DNA of 64,000 nt from Novispirillum itersonii (GCF_014205675.1 NZ_JACIIX010000001.1:108896-172895); one strand, 5' to 3'. Positions 7,607 to 15,373 are shown, counted from the first letter of the stretch. The notes: generated from the letters alone by a model not told the origin. Numbers and translations are program-made.

Positions 7607-7633
7607 CGGGAATCCGATCGGCTGCCCTTTCCC

Positions 7634-7975
7634 TTAACGGCCAAAACCGCTGCCCTTGGTCAGGCCCTTGTCAAACGACGGGCGCGGCGGGAACCCGGCC
7701 GCCACCATTTCCAGTTCGTCGTCGGACAGCACATCATCGTTGTCCGCCACCGCCACCGGCGCTTCCGGCAGCACCAGCGTCAGGGTCTGTGCGGTTTCCT
7801 CGACCACCGTCATCGTCACACCATCCGGGAACTCGATCCCGAACGCGTCTTTCAGGGCGGCCTTGGGGTCGGCCAGCAGGGCAGTCCGGAACACCGGATC
7901 GGTCTGCGCCTTCAGCACAATGGCGCGGTACTGGGCAAAGCGTTCATCAAGCGCGGTATCAACAACAGCGGTCAT
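7634..7975 (-). CDS. NHLP-leader RiPP precursor peptide 1
   Basis: 113 residues from the ATG at 7975, preceded by a near-consensus AGGAGGA. Residues 1-94 form a nitrile-hydratase-alpha-like leader: YRAIVLKAQTDPVFRTALLA, DPKAAL, FPDGV, VVEETAQTLTLVLPEAP. It ends in an acidic release motif (LSDDELEMVAAG), the usual cleavage region of NHLP-family natural-product precursors. The putative core, residues 95-113, is 19 residues (FPPRPSFDKGLTKGSGFGR) with two Lys and no Cys. It shares K-G-L with precursor 2. The GNAT gene follows 27 nt later. No peptidase, lanthipeptide synthetase, cyclodehydratase or ABC exporter is present nearby. Confidence 0.88.
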   Translation of the reverse strand: MTAVVDTALDERFAQYRAIVLKAQTDPVFRTALLADPKAALKDAFGIEFPDGVTMTVVEETAQTLTLVLPEAPVAVADNDDVLSDDELEMVAAGFPPRPSFDKGLTKGSGFGR

Positions 7976-8032
7976 CAGATCCTCCTGCGGACGGGGGAAG
8001 ACGGAAGAGGCCGTCATTCCTGCTGCACTCAG

Positions 8033-8092
8033 GTATAGCAGCCTTTCCCCGGTTGCGGGGTGCGACGGGCATCACACCTCAACGGCGGTTGA
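8033..8092 (-). promoter_or_regulatory. Promoter/operator region of precursor 1
   Basis: Read on the minus strand: palindrome TCAACCGCCGTTGA (8092-8079), then a CRP-like site TGTGA-N6-TCGCA (8076-8061), then an extended -10 TGCTATACC (8041-8033). The palindrome-to--10 spacing is 54 nt. The CRP-like centre falls near -42 relative to the likely start of transcription, as in class II activation. There is no -35 match, so an activator is expected. Confidence 0.6.
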
Positions 8093-8124
8093 GATCGGTC
8101 TGACAACGGCAGGCCTCCATCAAG

Positions 8125-8161
8125 GCCAAAAGCCGCCCCCGGGCGGGGAGCGGCTTTTGGC
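8125..8161 (-). terminator. Strong hairpin after precursor 2
   Basis: An 11-bp inverted repeat (GCCAAAAGCCG / CGGCTTTTGGC) with a further GC-rich inner stem lies 24 nt after the stop of precursor 2. It contains an A-run and a T-run, so it may terminate transcription and separate precursor 2 from the precursor 1-GNAT unit. Confidence 0.7.
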
Positions 8162-8184
8162 ATACAGGGATCCGGGACCGGCAC

Positions 8185-8514
8185 TCAGTGGGGGTTGCGC
8201 TGCTTATTCATATAGTTCCACAGCCCCTTACCACCCCCGGCGGCCACCGCTTCCAGATCATCATCGGACAGGGCATCGTCGTTGCTGGCCGCCGCCACCG
8301 GGGCCTGCGGCAGCACCAGCGTCAGGGCCTGCGCGGTTTCCTCGACCACCGACACCGCAATCCCGGCGGGGATCTCCACCCCGAAGGCCGCCTTCAGCGC
8401 CGCTTTCGGGTCGGCCAGCAGGGCGGCGCGGAAGACCGGATCGGTCTGCGCCTTCAGCACCACCGCCCGGTAGTCGTCCAGACGCTGATCCAGATACTGT
8501 TCAAGGGTCGCCAT
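8185..8514 (-). CDS. NHLP-leader RiPP precursor peptide 2
   Basis: 109 residues from the ATG at 8514, with GAGGGA about 8 nt upstream. The leader is strongly similar to that of precursor 1 (YRAVVLKAQTDPVFRAALLA, DPKAAL, IPAGI, VVEETAQALTLVLPQAP) and ends LSDDDLEAVAAG. The putative core, residues 94-109, is 16 residues (GGKGLWNYMNKQRNPH) and very different from core 1 except for K-G-L. It has two Lys, Trp, Tyr and two Asn near the end, and no Cys, Ser or Thr. It has its own promoter (8648-8708) and terminator. The conserved leader with diverged core is the hallmark of RiPP precursor duplication. Confidence 0.88.
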   Translation of the reverse strand: MATLEQYLDQRLDDYRAVVLKAQTDPVFRAALLADPKAALKAAFGVEIPAGIAVSVVEETAQALTLVLPQAPVAAASNDDALSDDDLEAVAAGGGKGLWNYMNKQRNPH

Positions 8515-8647
8515 TGTCTTATCCCTCATCGGCCCGGCTGCCGGTGTCCGGCCCCGGGCCTTGCCATGGGTTGGTGCGGGGGCAGGAGGCCCGCCCCGGT
8601 TGCGCCGGGGCCGGACGGCGGCAAGACCGCTCTCCCCCTGCACAGAC

Positions 8648-8708
8648 GGTATAGCAGCCCGGAGATACCCCCGGAGTGCGATGCCCGTCACACCTCAACC
8701 GTGGTTGA
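8648..8708 (-). promoter_or_regulatory. Promoter/operator region of precursor 2
   Basis: Minus-strand order: perfect palindrome TCAACCACGGTTGA (8708-8695), CRP-like TGTGA-N6-TCGCA (8692-8677), extended -10 TGCTATACC (8656-8648). The layout is that of the precursor 1 promoter with one extra base (55 nt from palindrome to -10). The predicted transcript would have a leader of about 125 nt. Confidence 0.6.
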
Positions 8709-8723
8709 CGGAGGCCGCCCCGG

Positions 8724-9935
8724 TCACGACCGCGCCACCGCCGCCACCGCACTGACCAGCGCCCCGATTTCCTCCTCCGTCGTCAGCACGCTGACCGAGG
8801 CCCGCGCCACCTCCGGCAGGCCCCGCGCCGCCATATCCAGCGGACCATAGGCGGCGGCAATCGCCCCGATGGTGATGCGGTCACGGGCCAGCGCATCGCG
8901 CACCGCCCCGGCGCTGTGCCCGGCCACGGTGAAGGCCACCAGCCCGGACCGCTCGGTCCCGGCATCATGAATCCGCACCCCCGGCACCGCCGCCAGCTCC
9001 GTCCGCACCTGTTCCGCCAGTGCGTTGATCCGCTGCCGGATCGCCGGAAGCCCCAGCGACAGCGCCAGCCGGATCCCGTCCCCCAGCCCCAGTTGCAGGG
9101 CGATGGCGGCCTCCGACATCTCAAACCGGCGGGCATCGGGGCGCAGGCACGGCAGGCCGGTCTGCCACGGGGCCGCCTGCACATCGACGTAGGGCGGGTC
9201 CATCTGATCAAGGAAGCCCCGGCGCACATACATCACCGCCGTGCCGCGCGGCCCGCGCAGGGCCTTGCGCCCCGCCCCCTTCAGCATGTCGCACTGAAGA
9301 TCCCGCACATCCACCGGCATCTGGCCCAGCGCCTGCCCGGCATCAATGAAATACGGCACCCCGGCGGCGCGGGTGATCCGCCCGATCGCCGCCGCCGGAT
9401 TGACCACCCCGTTGGTGGCCGGGCACCACGTCAGCGACACCAGTTTCACCCGGTCATCGAGCATGGCGGCCAGCCCGTCCGGCGACACCGCACCGCTGTC
9501 ATCGCAGGGGATCACCTCCACCGAGGCCCCGCTGCGCGCCGCCGCCCGGTGCAGCACCGACAGATTGCCGCCCCATTCATGGCGCCCGACCAGCACCCGG
9601 TCTCCGGCCCGCAGCGGCGGCAGCGAGGCAAAGGCCACCCCCCACAGCTGCGATCCGCCGGTGCCAAGGGCGATTTCGTCGACATCGGCATTCAGCAGGG
9701 TGGCAGCGGCGCGGCGGGTGTCCTGCACCGCCTCCGCCGCCGCGACACCGGCTTCTGACGGGCCATCCAGCGCCTCGCGCTGATGATGGGCCCGTACCGC
9801 TTCCAACACCTGCCGGGGTGGCAGGGTGCAGCTGGCGTTGTTGAAGTGGATCAGCCCGCCGCAGCCCGGGGTCTCGGCCCGCAGGGCCGCCACATCCAGC
9901 AGCCGGGACGGTGCATGGACCTGAAGACCGCTCAT
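8724..9935 (-). CDS. Class-V-fold PLP-dependent enzyme (aminotransferase/desulfurase/lyase superfamily)
   Basis: 403 residues. The fold-type I class V features are present: Asp198 in PYFIDAGQALGQ for the pyridine nitrogen, and Lys224 in GAGRKALRGPRGTAVMYV for the PLP Schiff base. GRK-x-LRGPRG is the form seen in EgtE-like and related C-S lyases. The ATG at 9935 overlaps the stop of the RidA-family gene (ATGA), so the two are translationally coupled. RidA enzymes hydrolyse reactive enamines released by PLP beta-eliminations, so this enzyme may act as a beta-eliminating lyase on a Cys- or Ser-like substrate. It ends just upstream of the precursor 2 promoter; involvement in peptide maturation is unproven. 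Confidence 0.85.
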   Translation of the reverse strand: MSGLQVHAPSRLLDVAALRAETPGCGGLIHFNNASCTLPPRQVLEAVRAHHQREALDGPSEAGVAAAEAVQDTRRAAATLLNADVDEIALGTGGSQLWGVAFASLPPLRAGDRVLVGRHEWGGNLSVLHRAAARSGASVEVIPCDDSGAVSPDGLAAMLDDRVKLVSLTWCPATNGVVNPAAAIGRITRAAGVPYFIDAGQALGQMPVDVRDLQCDMLKGAGRKALRGPRGTAVMYVRRGFLDQMDPPYVDVQAAPWQTGLPCLRPDARRFEMSEAAIALQLGLGDGIRLALSLGLPAIRQRINALAEQVRTELAAVPGVRIHDAGTERSGLVAFTVAGHSAGAVRDALARDRITIGAIAAAYGPLDMAARGLPEVARASVSVLTTEEEIGALVSAVAAVARS

Positions 9936-10420
9936 TGCCCGGCCTCCAGCTCGACCACCGCATCAATCTCCACCGCCACGCCGCGCGGCAGGGCCGCCAC
10001 CCCGACGGCGGCGCGGGTGTGGCGTCCGGCCTCGCCGAACACCGCCACCATCAGGTCCGACGCGCCGTTGGCCACCTGCGGCTGCCCGGTGAAGTCGGGG
10101 GCACTGGCAACATAGACCCCCAGCTTCAGCACCTGCCGCACCGCCGCCACGGTGCCATCGGTGGCGGCGGCAATCTGGGCCAGCACCCCCAGCGCCGCCG
10201 CCTGTGCCGCCCGCAGGCCATCCGGGGGGCTGACGGTATCCCCGATCCGGCCCAGAAAGGCCGGCTGCCCGTCCACCATGGAAATCTGGCCGGACACATA
10301 CAGCAGCGCCCCGCTGCGCCGGGTGGACACATAAGTCGCCACCGGGGCGGTGGCGGCGGGCAGGGTCAGGCCAAGGGCGGCCACCGCCTGCGCGATGGTG
10401 GGGGGAACGGGCTGGGTCAT
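9932..10420 (-). CDS. RidA-family enamine/imine deaminase
   Basis: 162 residues from the ATG at 10420 (GGAGAGAG site). It matches the RidA subgroup with GALLYVSGQISMVDGQPA, GLRAAQAAALGVLAQI, VLKLGVYVASAPDFTGQPQV, NGASDLMVAVFGEAGRHTRA and AVGVAALPRGVAVEIDAVVE. The Arg in GRHTRAAVG is the substrate-carboxylate-binding residue of active RidA proteins. The known activity is hydrolysis of 2-aminoacrylate-type imines to 2-keto acids. It is coupled to the PLP enzyme downstream and divergent from a LysR regulator, with 152 bp between the two starts. Confidence 0.9.
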   Translation of the reverse strand: MTQPVPPTIAQAVAALGLTLPAATAPVATYVSTRRSGALLYVSGQISMVDGQPAFLGRIGDTVSPPDGLRAAQAAALGVLAQIAAATDGTVAAVRQVLKLGVYVASAPDFTGQPQVANGASDLMVAVFGEAGRHTRAAVGVAALPRGVAVEIDAVVELEAGQ

Positions 10421-10572
10421 TGCTCTCTCCGGCAAAGGGCTGTCTGTCTGCGGCATCCTGCCCGGCCGGGGCGGCCCCGTGCCAATTCAAAACCGGTGGC
10501 CGGTGATCGATCTGGCTCATGGGTCGCCGGACATGGTAGCCTGTGGCCCCCGTCCTGCCGGATTCCCCGCCG

Positions 10573-11463
10573 ATGCGCTCCAGCCCGACCCTGCCGCCGC
10601 TGCCCGCCCTGCGCGCCTTCGAGGCGGTGGGCCGCGCCCTCAGTTTCCGCAAGGCCGGGGAGGACCTGCTGATCAGCCAGAGTGCGGTCAGCCACCACAT
10701 TGCCCGGCTGGAGGCCGATCTGGGGGTGACGCTGTTCATCCGCCATGCCCGGGGCGTGACCTTCACCCCGGACGGGGAGCGCTATTTTCAGGCGGTGACG
10801 GCGGCGTTCTCCGGGCTGGCGGCGGCCACGGCGGCGCTGCGCCCGGCGGCGGCCCGCCCGCTGCGCCTGAGCGTTCTGCCCGCCTTTGCCCGCATCTGGC
10901 TGGTGCCCCGGCTGGCGGACTGGACCCGCCGCGCCCCGGAAACCGGGCTGGACATCAACTCCACGCTGGCGGTGGCCGATGTGGCGGGCGGCGAGGCCGA
11001 TATCGCCATCCGCTACGGCAGCGGCCCGTGGCCGGGGGTCAGCGCCCGCCTGCTGCTGCCGGAACGGCTGGCCCCGGTGATCAGCCCGACGCTGGCGGCC
11101 CGTGGCCCGGTCCTGACCGCCCCCGCCGATCTGCTGCGGCATACCCTGCTGACCAACCTGCGCCCCAGCGACTGGCAGAGCTGGGCGGCCAGCACCGGGC
11201 TGGACCTGTCAACCGCCCGCTGGCTGCAACTGACCGATTACACGCTGGTGATGCAGGCGGCACAGGATGGTCTGGGGGTGGCGATGGGGCGGCTGGAGCT
11301 GCTGTCAGCACCGCTGGCCACCGGTGCCCTGCGCCCGGCCCTGCCGGACCTGCCGACAGTACCGGGGGCCGGATACTGGCTGGTCACCGCCCGGGGCGGC
11401 ACCCCGCACCCGGCGCGCGCGCGGTTCCTGCGCTGGATCAGCGGTCAGCCGCCGCTGGCCTGA
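10573..11463 (+). CDS. LysR-family transcriptional regulator (GcvA-like)
   Basis: 296 residues from the ATG at 10573; a GTG 30 nt upstream is an alternative. The winged HTH is typical (LPALRAFEAVGRALSFRKAG, LISQSAVSHHIARLEADLGV, LFIRHARGVTFTPDGERYF). The effector domain ends with YWLVTARGGTPHPARARFLR, as in the GcvA/AmpR subgroup. It is divergent from the RidA-PLP enzyme operon, the usual LysR arrangement, and so is their likely regulator. Its last 19 bases overlap the 3' end of the convergent diguanylate cyclase gene. Confidence 0.92.
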   Translation: MRSSPTLPPLPALRAFEAVGRALSFRKAGEDLLISQSAVSHHIARLEADLGVTLFIRHARGVTFTPDGERYFQAVTAAFSGLAAATAALRPAAARPLRLSVLPAFARIWLVPRLADWTRRAPETGLDINSTLAVADVAGGEADIAIRYGSGPWPGVSARLLLPERLAPVISPTLAARGPVLTAPADLLRHTLLTNLRPSDWQSWAASTGLDLSTARWLQLTDYTLVMQAAQDGLGVAMGRLELLSAPLATGALRPALPDLPTVPGAGYWLVTARGGTPHPARARFLRWISGQPPLA

Positions 11464-13364
11464 GGCTCCGGCACCACCGGCCGGTGCAGCACCACCTGAT
11501 TGCGCCCGCCGTCCTTGGCGGCATACAGCGCCGCATCCGCCGGACCGAACAGATCCCCCACCGTCACCGCGCTGATCTGGTCACTGCCGCAGACGCCAAA
11601 GCTGGCGGTGACGGTCAGCGCTGCCGGGCCCGCCGTCATCGGCTGCCCGCCGACCGCCCGCCGCAGCCGGTCGGCGACGGCAGCCGCCGCCACGGCACAG
11701 ACACCGGGCAGCAGCAGCACAAATTCTTCCCCGCCGATCCGGAACAGCTGGCCGTTCTCCTCCAGCCGCAGCGCCCCGCGCACCCGGGCCACCACCGTTT
11801 TCAGCACCTGATCTCCGGCGGCATGGCCGAAACCGTCATTGACCCGTTTGAAGTGGTCGATATCAAACACAATCATGCCAAACCGGGTATCCGGGCCACA
11901 GGCGGCCCGGCAGGCATCATCAAACACCTGCCGGTTGAGCAGGCCGAGCAGCGGATCGTGGGTGGCGGCATAGGTCAGGGTTTCCTCCCGCCCCTTTTCG
12001 GCGCTGACATCGTGCAGCACGCCGATCATCCGCAGCGGCACGCCGTCCGGACGGCGGTCGGCAATCCGGCCATCGGCGCGGTTCCACACCCAGCCCCCGG
12101 CGGCGGTGCGGATGCGGATATCCAGACTGCACCGCGACAGATCACCGCCCCGGAGCTGCTGCCACAGGCCGCGCAGCACCCGGCGGTCCTCGGGATGGAT
12201 CCGCCGCAGCACCGTGCGCAGACGCGGCGGCCAGGCAGACCGGCGGTAGCCAAGGCTGCCGATCACCCGGTCGGCGATCTCCATCCGGCCACTGTCAAAC
12301 CACAGTTCCCACAGCGACAGCCCCCCGGCGAACAGAGCAAAGCGCAGCCGTTCCTCCGCCTCGCGCAGGCGGCCTTCCGCCCGGCGCTGGATCACCCGGT
12401 CACGCAGGATGACGGTCAGGATCAGCAGGGTCATCACCGCCGCCCCGGCGGCCACCCCCATCACCGTCAGCAGGCTGCGTTCCGCCCCGGCCATGAACAC
12501 CGCCTCCGGGATCTGCACCGACACCACCAGCGGCAGGCCCGGCACCCGCTGCGACGCCAGAAACAGCCCGTCAGACCACCCGGTCTGCACCGCCGAAACC
12601 GCATCATTGCTGTACAGATCCAGCACCGCCTTATGGCGCTGCGGCGACAGCCACAGCTGCCCGGCGTCGCCTTCGGCACTGCGGCTTTCAAACAGCAGGA
12701 CCCCGCCCTGATCCTGAAGGCGGATCAGGGCGTTCTCAAACAGCCGCCCGACCACCGCCTCGCGCAGCGCCGACTCCAGAGACAGGAAGGCGACCCCTGC
12801 CCCGGTGAACTCGCCGTTCTGGGTCCACTCCCCGCGTTCCAGCGCCAGAAACCACGCCTGTCGGCCCATCGGCCGCGCCACCCGCACCACCGGGCCGGAC
12901 CAATGGTCACGGTTGCGGCTGACCACCGCCGGGCCGGAGAACGCCCGCATATCGGCCCGGCCTTTCAGGAACTGGTCCAGAATTTTTCCGTCTGCCGTCA
13001 CCGTCACATAGCCGTCCAGCGCCGGGGTCCAGCGGACATCCCGGGTCAGCGAGTCCCGCAGGACGGTGAACCCTTCGTCCTCGGCCCGGAAGGCGCTGAG
13101 GCGGGCCGCCGCCACCGCCAGATGGTCGGCCCGCTCCAGCAGGGACGCCACCCGCTCGGCATATCCGGCGGCGGCCAGACCGACCCGTTCCACCCCGGTG
13201 GCTTCCGCCCGCCGGTATTCCTGAAGGGTCGGCACCGCCAGCACCGCCAGCACCAGCACCAGCAGCAGCAGCGCCAGCCCGACGCTGAGCACCACAATCC
13301 GCCCGCCGCCCCGGCGGGACTCGCCGTGCGGATCAGCCGCCGGTCCTCTGGTTCCGTCGATCAT
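11445..13364 (-). CDS. Membrane diguanylate cyclase: periplasmic sensor, PAS, GGDEF
   Basis: 639 residues. A first membrane segment (VVLSVGLALLLLVLVLAVLA, about 24-43) is followed by a periplasmic Cache-like region to about 300. A second membrane segment (VMGVAAGAAVMTLLILTVIL) and a PAS domain (LFAGGLSLWELWFDSGRMEI to VSAEKGREETL) come next, then the GGDEF domain. The active-site motif is GGEEF with an intact upstream metal site (FDIDHFKRVNDGFGHAAGDQ), so it should make c-di-GMP. The allosteric I-site looks lost (RLEE instead of RxxD). Its ATG overlaps the stop of the TRAP-type binding-protein gene (ATGA), so the two are made together. Confidence 0.92.
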   Translation of the reverse strand: MIDGTRGPAADPHGESRRGGGRIVVLSVGLALLLLVLVLAVLAVPTLQEYRRAEATGVERVGLAAAGYAERVASLLERADHLAVAAARLSAFRAEDEGFTVLRDSLTRDVRWTPALDGYVTVTADGKILDQFLKGRADMRAFSGPAVVSRNRDHWSGPVVRVARPMGRQAWFLALERGEWTQNGEFTGAGVAFLSLESALREAVVGRLFENALIRLQDQGGVLLFESRSAEGDAGQLWLSPQRHKAVLDLYSNDAVSAVQTGWSDGLFLASQRVPGLPLVVSVQIPEAVFMAGAERSLLTVMGVAAGAAVMTLLILTVILRDRVIQRRAEGRLREAEERLRFALFAGGLSLWELWFDSGRMEIADRVIGSLGYRRSAWPPRLRTVLRRIHPEDRRVLRGLWQQLRGGDLSRCSLDIRIRTAAGGWVWNRADGRIADRRPDGVPLRMIGVLHDVSAEKGREETLTYAATHDPLLGLLNRQVFDDACRAACGPDTRFGMIVFDIDHFKRVNDGFGHAAGDQVLKTVVARVRGALRLEENGQLFRIGGEEFVLLLPGVCAVAAAAVADRLRRAVGGQPMTAGPAALTVTASFGVCGSDQISAVTVGDLFGPADAALYAAKDGGRNQVVLHRPVVPEPQASGG

Positions 13365-14350
13365 GGCAGACCCGCCTGCGACAGGGCCGCCGCCACCTCG
13401 GCGGACACGCCCAGCCCGCTGAGAAAGTCCGGTTGCAGAGCCACCAGCCGGGCCCGGGTGGCGGTCAGGTCCGCCCCGTCGGGGACAGTCAGGGTGAGCC
13501 CGGCGGCCTGAAGGGTTCTGCCGGCCTGCTCCTGACTGCTGCGGGCCGCCTCGCGGCCGGTTTCAATCCCGGCCTCCCACGCCGCCCGCACCGCATCGCG
13601 CTGCGGCGGGCTCAGCCGCCGCCACACATCGCGGGACGCCATCGGAATGAAGAAGGAATAATACTGGCCGCTCAGGAAGCCATGCCGCAGCCCGGCGTCC
13701 CACAGGCGGCCACTGACGACGGTGCTGGCGGTGGTCAGGATTCCGTCCACCCGGCCCGCCCGCAGGGCGGCGGGCACCTCCGGCCACGGCACCAGCACCG
13801 GCACCGCGCCCAGCGCCTTCAGCACCATCTCGTTGGCCGCCCCTCCGGCGTAACGGATCCGCAGCCCGCGCAGGTCGGCAAAGGTCCGCACCGGGCGGCT
13901 GACGGTGAAAATATGGGCCGGGCCAAGGTCCAGCCAGCGGCCGATCACCACCACATCCAGCGACCGCATCAGCCCGGCATTCAGCACCGCCCCCAGCGGG
14001 CCGTCCACCAGGGCCTCCAGTTCCGCCGTGCTGCGCCCGGTCAATGTCGGCATCAGCAGGGCATTCAGGTCGGTGTTATAGCTGTCGAGATTCCACAGGC
14101 CGGGGGCGGCAAAGGCAATGCGGCCATTGGTCAGGGCTTCGGCTTCGTCCCGCCCGCGCACGGCATCGGCGGAATGCTTCAGGATCAGGCTATGGGGATG
14201 CAGCGCCGGGGTGACCGCCGCCGCAAACTCTTCCAGAAAACGGGCCTGTGGATGATCCGGCGTGTTTTCCGTCGACATCACCAGATCCGCCGCCCGCAGC
14301 GGCAGGCTGATCATCAGGATCGCCACCGCCAGAAGACCCCCGATCCTCAT
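13361..14350 (-). CDS. TRAP-type (DctP-family) periplasmic binding protein, no permease present
   Basis: 329 residues with a signal peptide (GGLLAVAILMISLPLRA-A). The DctP pattern is clear: TPDHPQARFLEEFAAAV, GRDEAEALTNGRIAFAAPGL, then RPVRTFADLRGLRIRYAGGA, the family's ligand-binding segment with its carboxylate-binding Arg. No dctQ or dctM transporter genes lie nearby. Instead the gene is coupled by a 4-bp overlap to a membrane diguanylate cyclase, suggesting that the loaded binding protein signals to the cyclase's periplasmic domain. A GTG at 14362 could add four residues. Confidence 0.88.
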   Translation of the reverse strand: MRIGGLLAVAILMISLPLRAADLVMSTENTPDHPQARFLEEFAAAVTPALHPHSLILKHSADAVRGRDEAEALTNGRIAFAAPGLWNLDSYNTDLNALLMPTLTGRSTAELEALVDGPLGAVLNAGLMRSLDVVVIGRWLDLGPAHIFTVSRPVRTFADLRGLRIRYAGGAANEMVLKALGAVPVLVPWPEVPAALRAGRVDGILTTASTVVSGRLWDAGLRHGFLSGQYYSFFIPMASRDVWRRLSPPQRDAVRAAWEAGIETGREAARSSQEQAGRTLQAAGLTLTVPDGADLTATRARLVALQPDFLSGLGVSAEVAAALSQAGLP

Positions 14351-14642
14351 CCGCGCCCCCACCGCGTACCGGCCCGACTATCCTGTTACAGTACGGGCTT
14401 ACCGTTGTTCTTTTCCGATTAGTAACATATTGGCCTTTCAGCCGACAACGGGCCATAGGACCCATGAGGTTGAAGCGGGCCATTGAATAAGACTATTTTT
14501 AATTGATGACTTTATTGCCCTGAAAAACATACGGAATTCGACACACACCATTGAGTGCGCCGCTGTTTTGCGGGAAATCCTGTTGCAGATTGCAAAGGCC
14601 GGGGCGGCCGGATCAGGGTCAGGGCCACCACCCCAGAAGAAA

Positions 14643-14674
14643 TTTCGCGAACCGTGCAAAAATTTTTCGCGAAA
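14643..14674. promoter_or_regulatory. Two TTTCGCGAA palindromes two helical turns apart
   Basis: TTTCGCGAA at 14643-14651 and TTTCGCGAAA at 14665-14674 have start points 22 bp apart, upstream of the DUF2076 gene. A third TTTCGCGAAA is at 37852-37861 upstream of the globin-type chemoreceptor. They look like a protein-binding site. The rest of this 390-bp gap (14351-14743) is moderately AT-rich and otherwise unassigned. Confidence 0.45.
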
Positions 14675-14743
14675 CACCTTGCAGGCAGATTTTCCGGTCT
14701 TACATCCCGGTCATAGGCACTTTCTTCGGGATCAAATCTCGCC

Positions 14744-15334
14744 ATGGACCACAACGACAAAGCCGCCATTGACGGACTCTTCGACCGCCTGCGTCAGGCC
14801 GAAGCCGGAAGCCCGCCGCGCGACACCGCCGCCGAGGCCCATATCCGTGACACCCTGTCCCGCCAGCCCGCCGCGCCGTATTACATGGCGCAGGCCCTGC
14901 TGGTGCAGGAACACGCCCTGCAATCCCTGACCGCCCGGGTCGAGGAACTGGAACGCGAGCTGGCCAACCGCCCGGCGGCGGGCGGCGGCGGCTTCCTCAG
15001 CGGCCTGTTCGGCGGGCCGCGCCCGCAGGCCCCGGCCAATGGTTATGGCGCCCCCAGCCACGGCACCCCCGGTTATGGCGGCCAGCGCCCCGGCATGGGG
15101 GCGATGGCACAGGGCATGCAGCCCTTCCAGCAGGCACCGCGCGGCAGCTTCCTGTCCGGCGCGCTGCAAACCGCCGCCGGAGTGGCGGGCGGCCTGATCC
15201 TTGGGAACATGCTGGCTGACATGATCAGCGGCGGCAACGATGCGCAGGCGGCGGAACAGCCCGCCCCTGCCCCTGAACCGGCCCCGGAAGAAGAGTCTTT
15301 CGCCGATTTCGGCGGGGATGACGAGTTCTTCTAA
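14744..15334 (+). CDS. DUF2076-domain protein
   Basis: 196 residues. The N-terminal helical part follows DUF2076 (MDHNDKAAIDGLFDRLRQAE, AEAHIRDTLSRQPAAPYYMA, then QALLVQEHALQSLTARVEEL). A Gly/Pro-rich linker follows (FLSGLFGG), then a second FLSGALQTAAGVAGGLILGN segment that may insert into membranes, and an acidic C-terminus ending DDEFF. This family is common in proteobacteria but its function is unknown; it has been annotated as a periplasmic ligand-binding sensor-like protein without proof. A terminator follows the stop. Confidence 0.85.
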   Translation: MDHNDKAAIDGLFDRLRQAEAGSPPRDTAAEAHIRDTLSRQPAAPYYMAQALLVQEHALQSLTARVEELERELANRPAAGGGGFLSGLFGGPRPQAPANGYGAPSHGTPGYGGQRPGMGAMAQGMQPFQQAPRGSFLSGALQTAAGVAGGLILGNMLADMISGGNDAQAAEQPAPAPEPAPEEESFADFGGDDEFF

Positions 15335-15342
15335 GGCCCGGT

Positions 15343-15373
15343 CCGGCCCCTCCCCCCGCGCGGGGCCGGTTTT
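15343..15373 (+). terminator. Rho-independent terminator after the DUF2076 gene
   Basis: The inverted repeat CCGGCCCC / GGGGCCGG with an 11-nt loop is followed by TTTT, 8 nt after the stop codon. Confidence 0.8.

Noticed and set aside
7976..8017. Longer precursor 1 starting upstream at 8017
   Set aside because: The ATG at 7975 has a near-perfect ribosome-binding site and matches the start of precursor 2 in alignment.
7634..8514. Lanthipeptide or thiazole/oxazole precursor hypothesis
   Set aside because: The cores contain no Cys, core 2 has no Ser or Thr, and no LanM, LanBC or cyclodehydratase genes are nearby.
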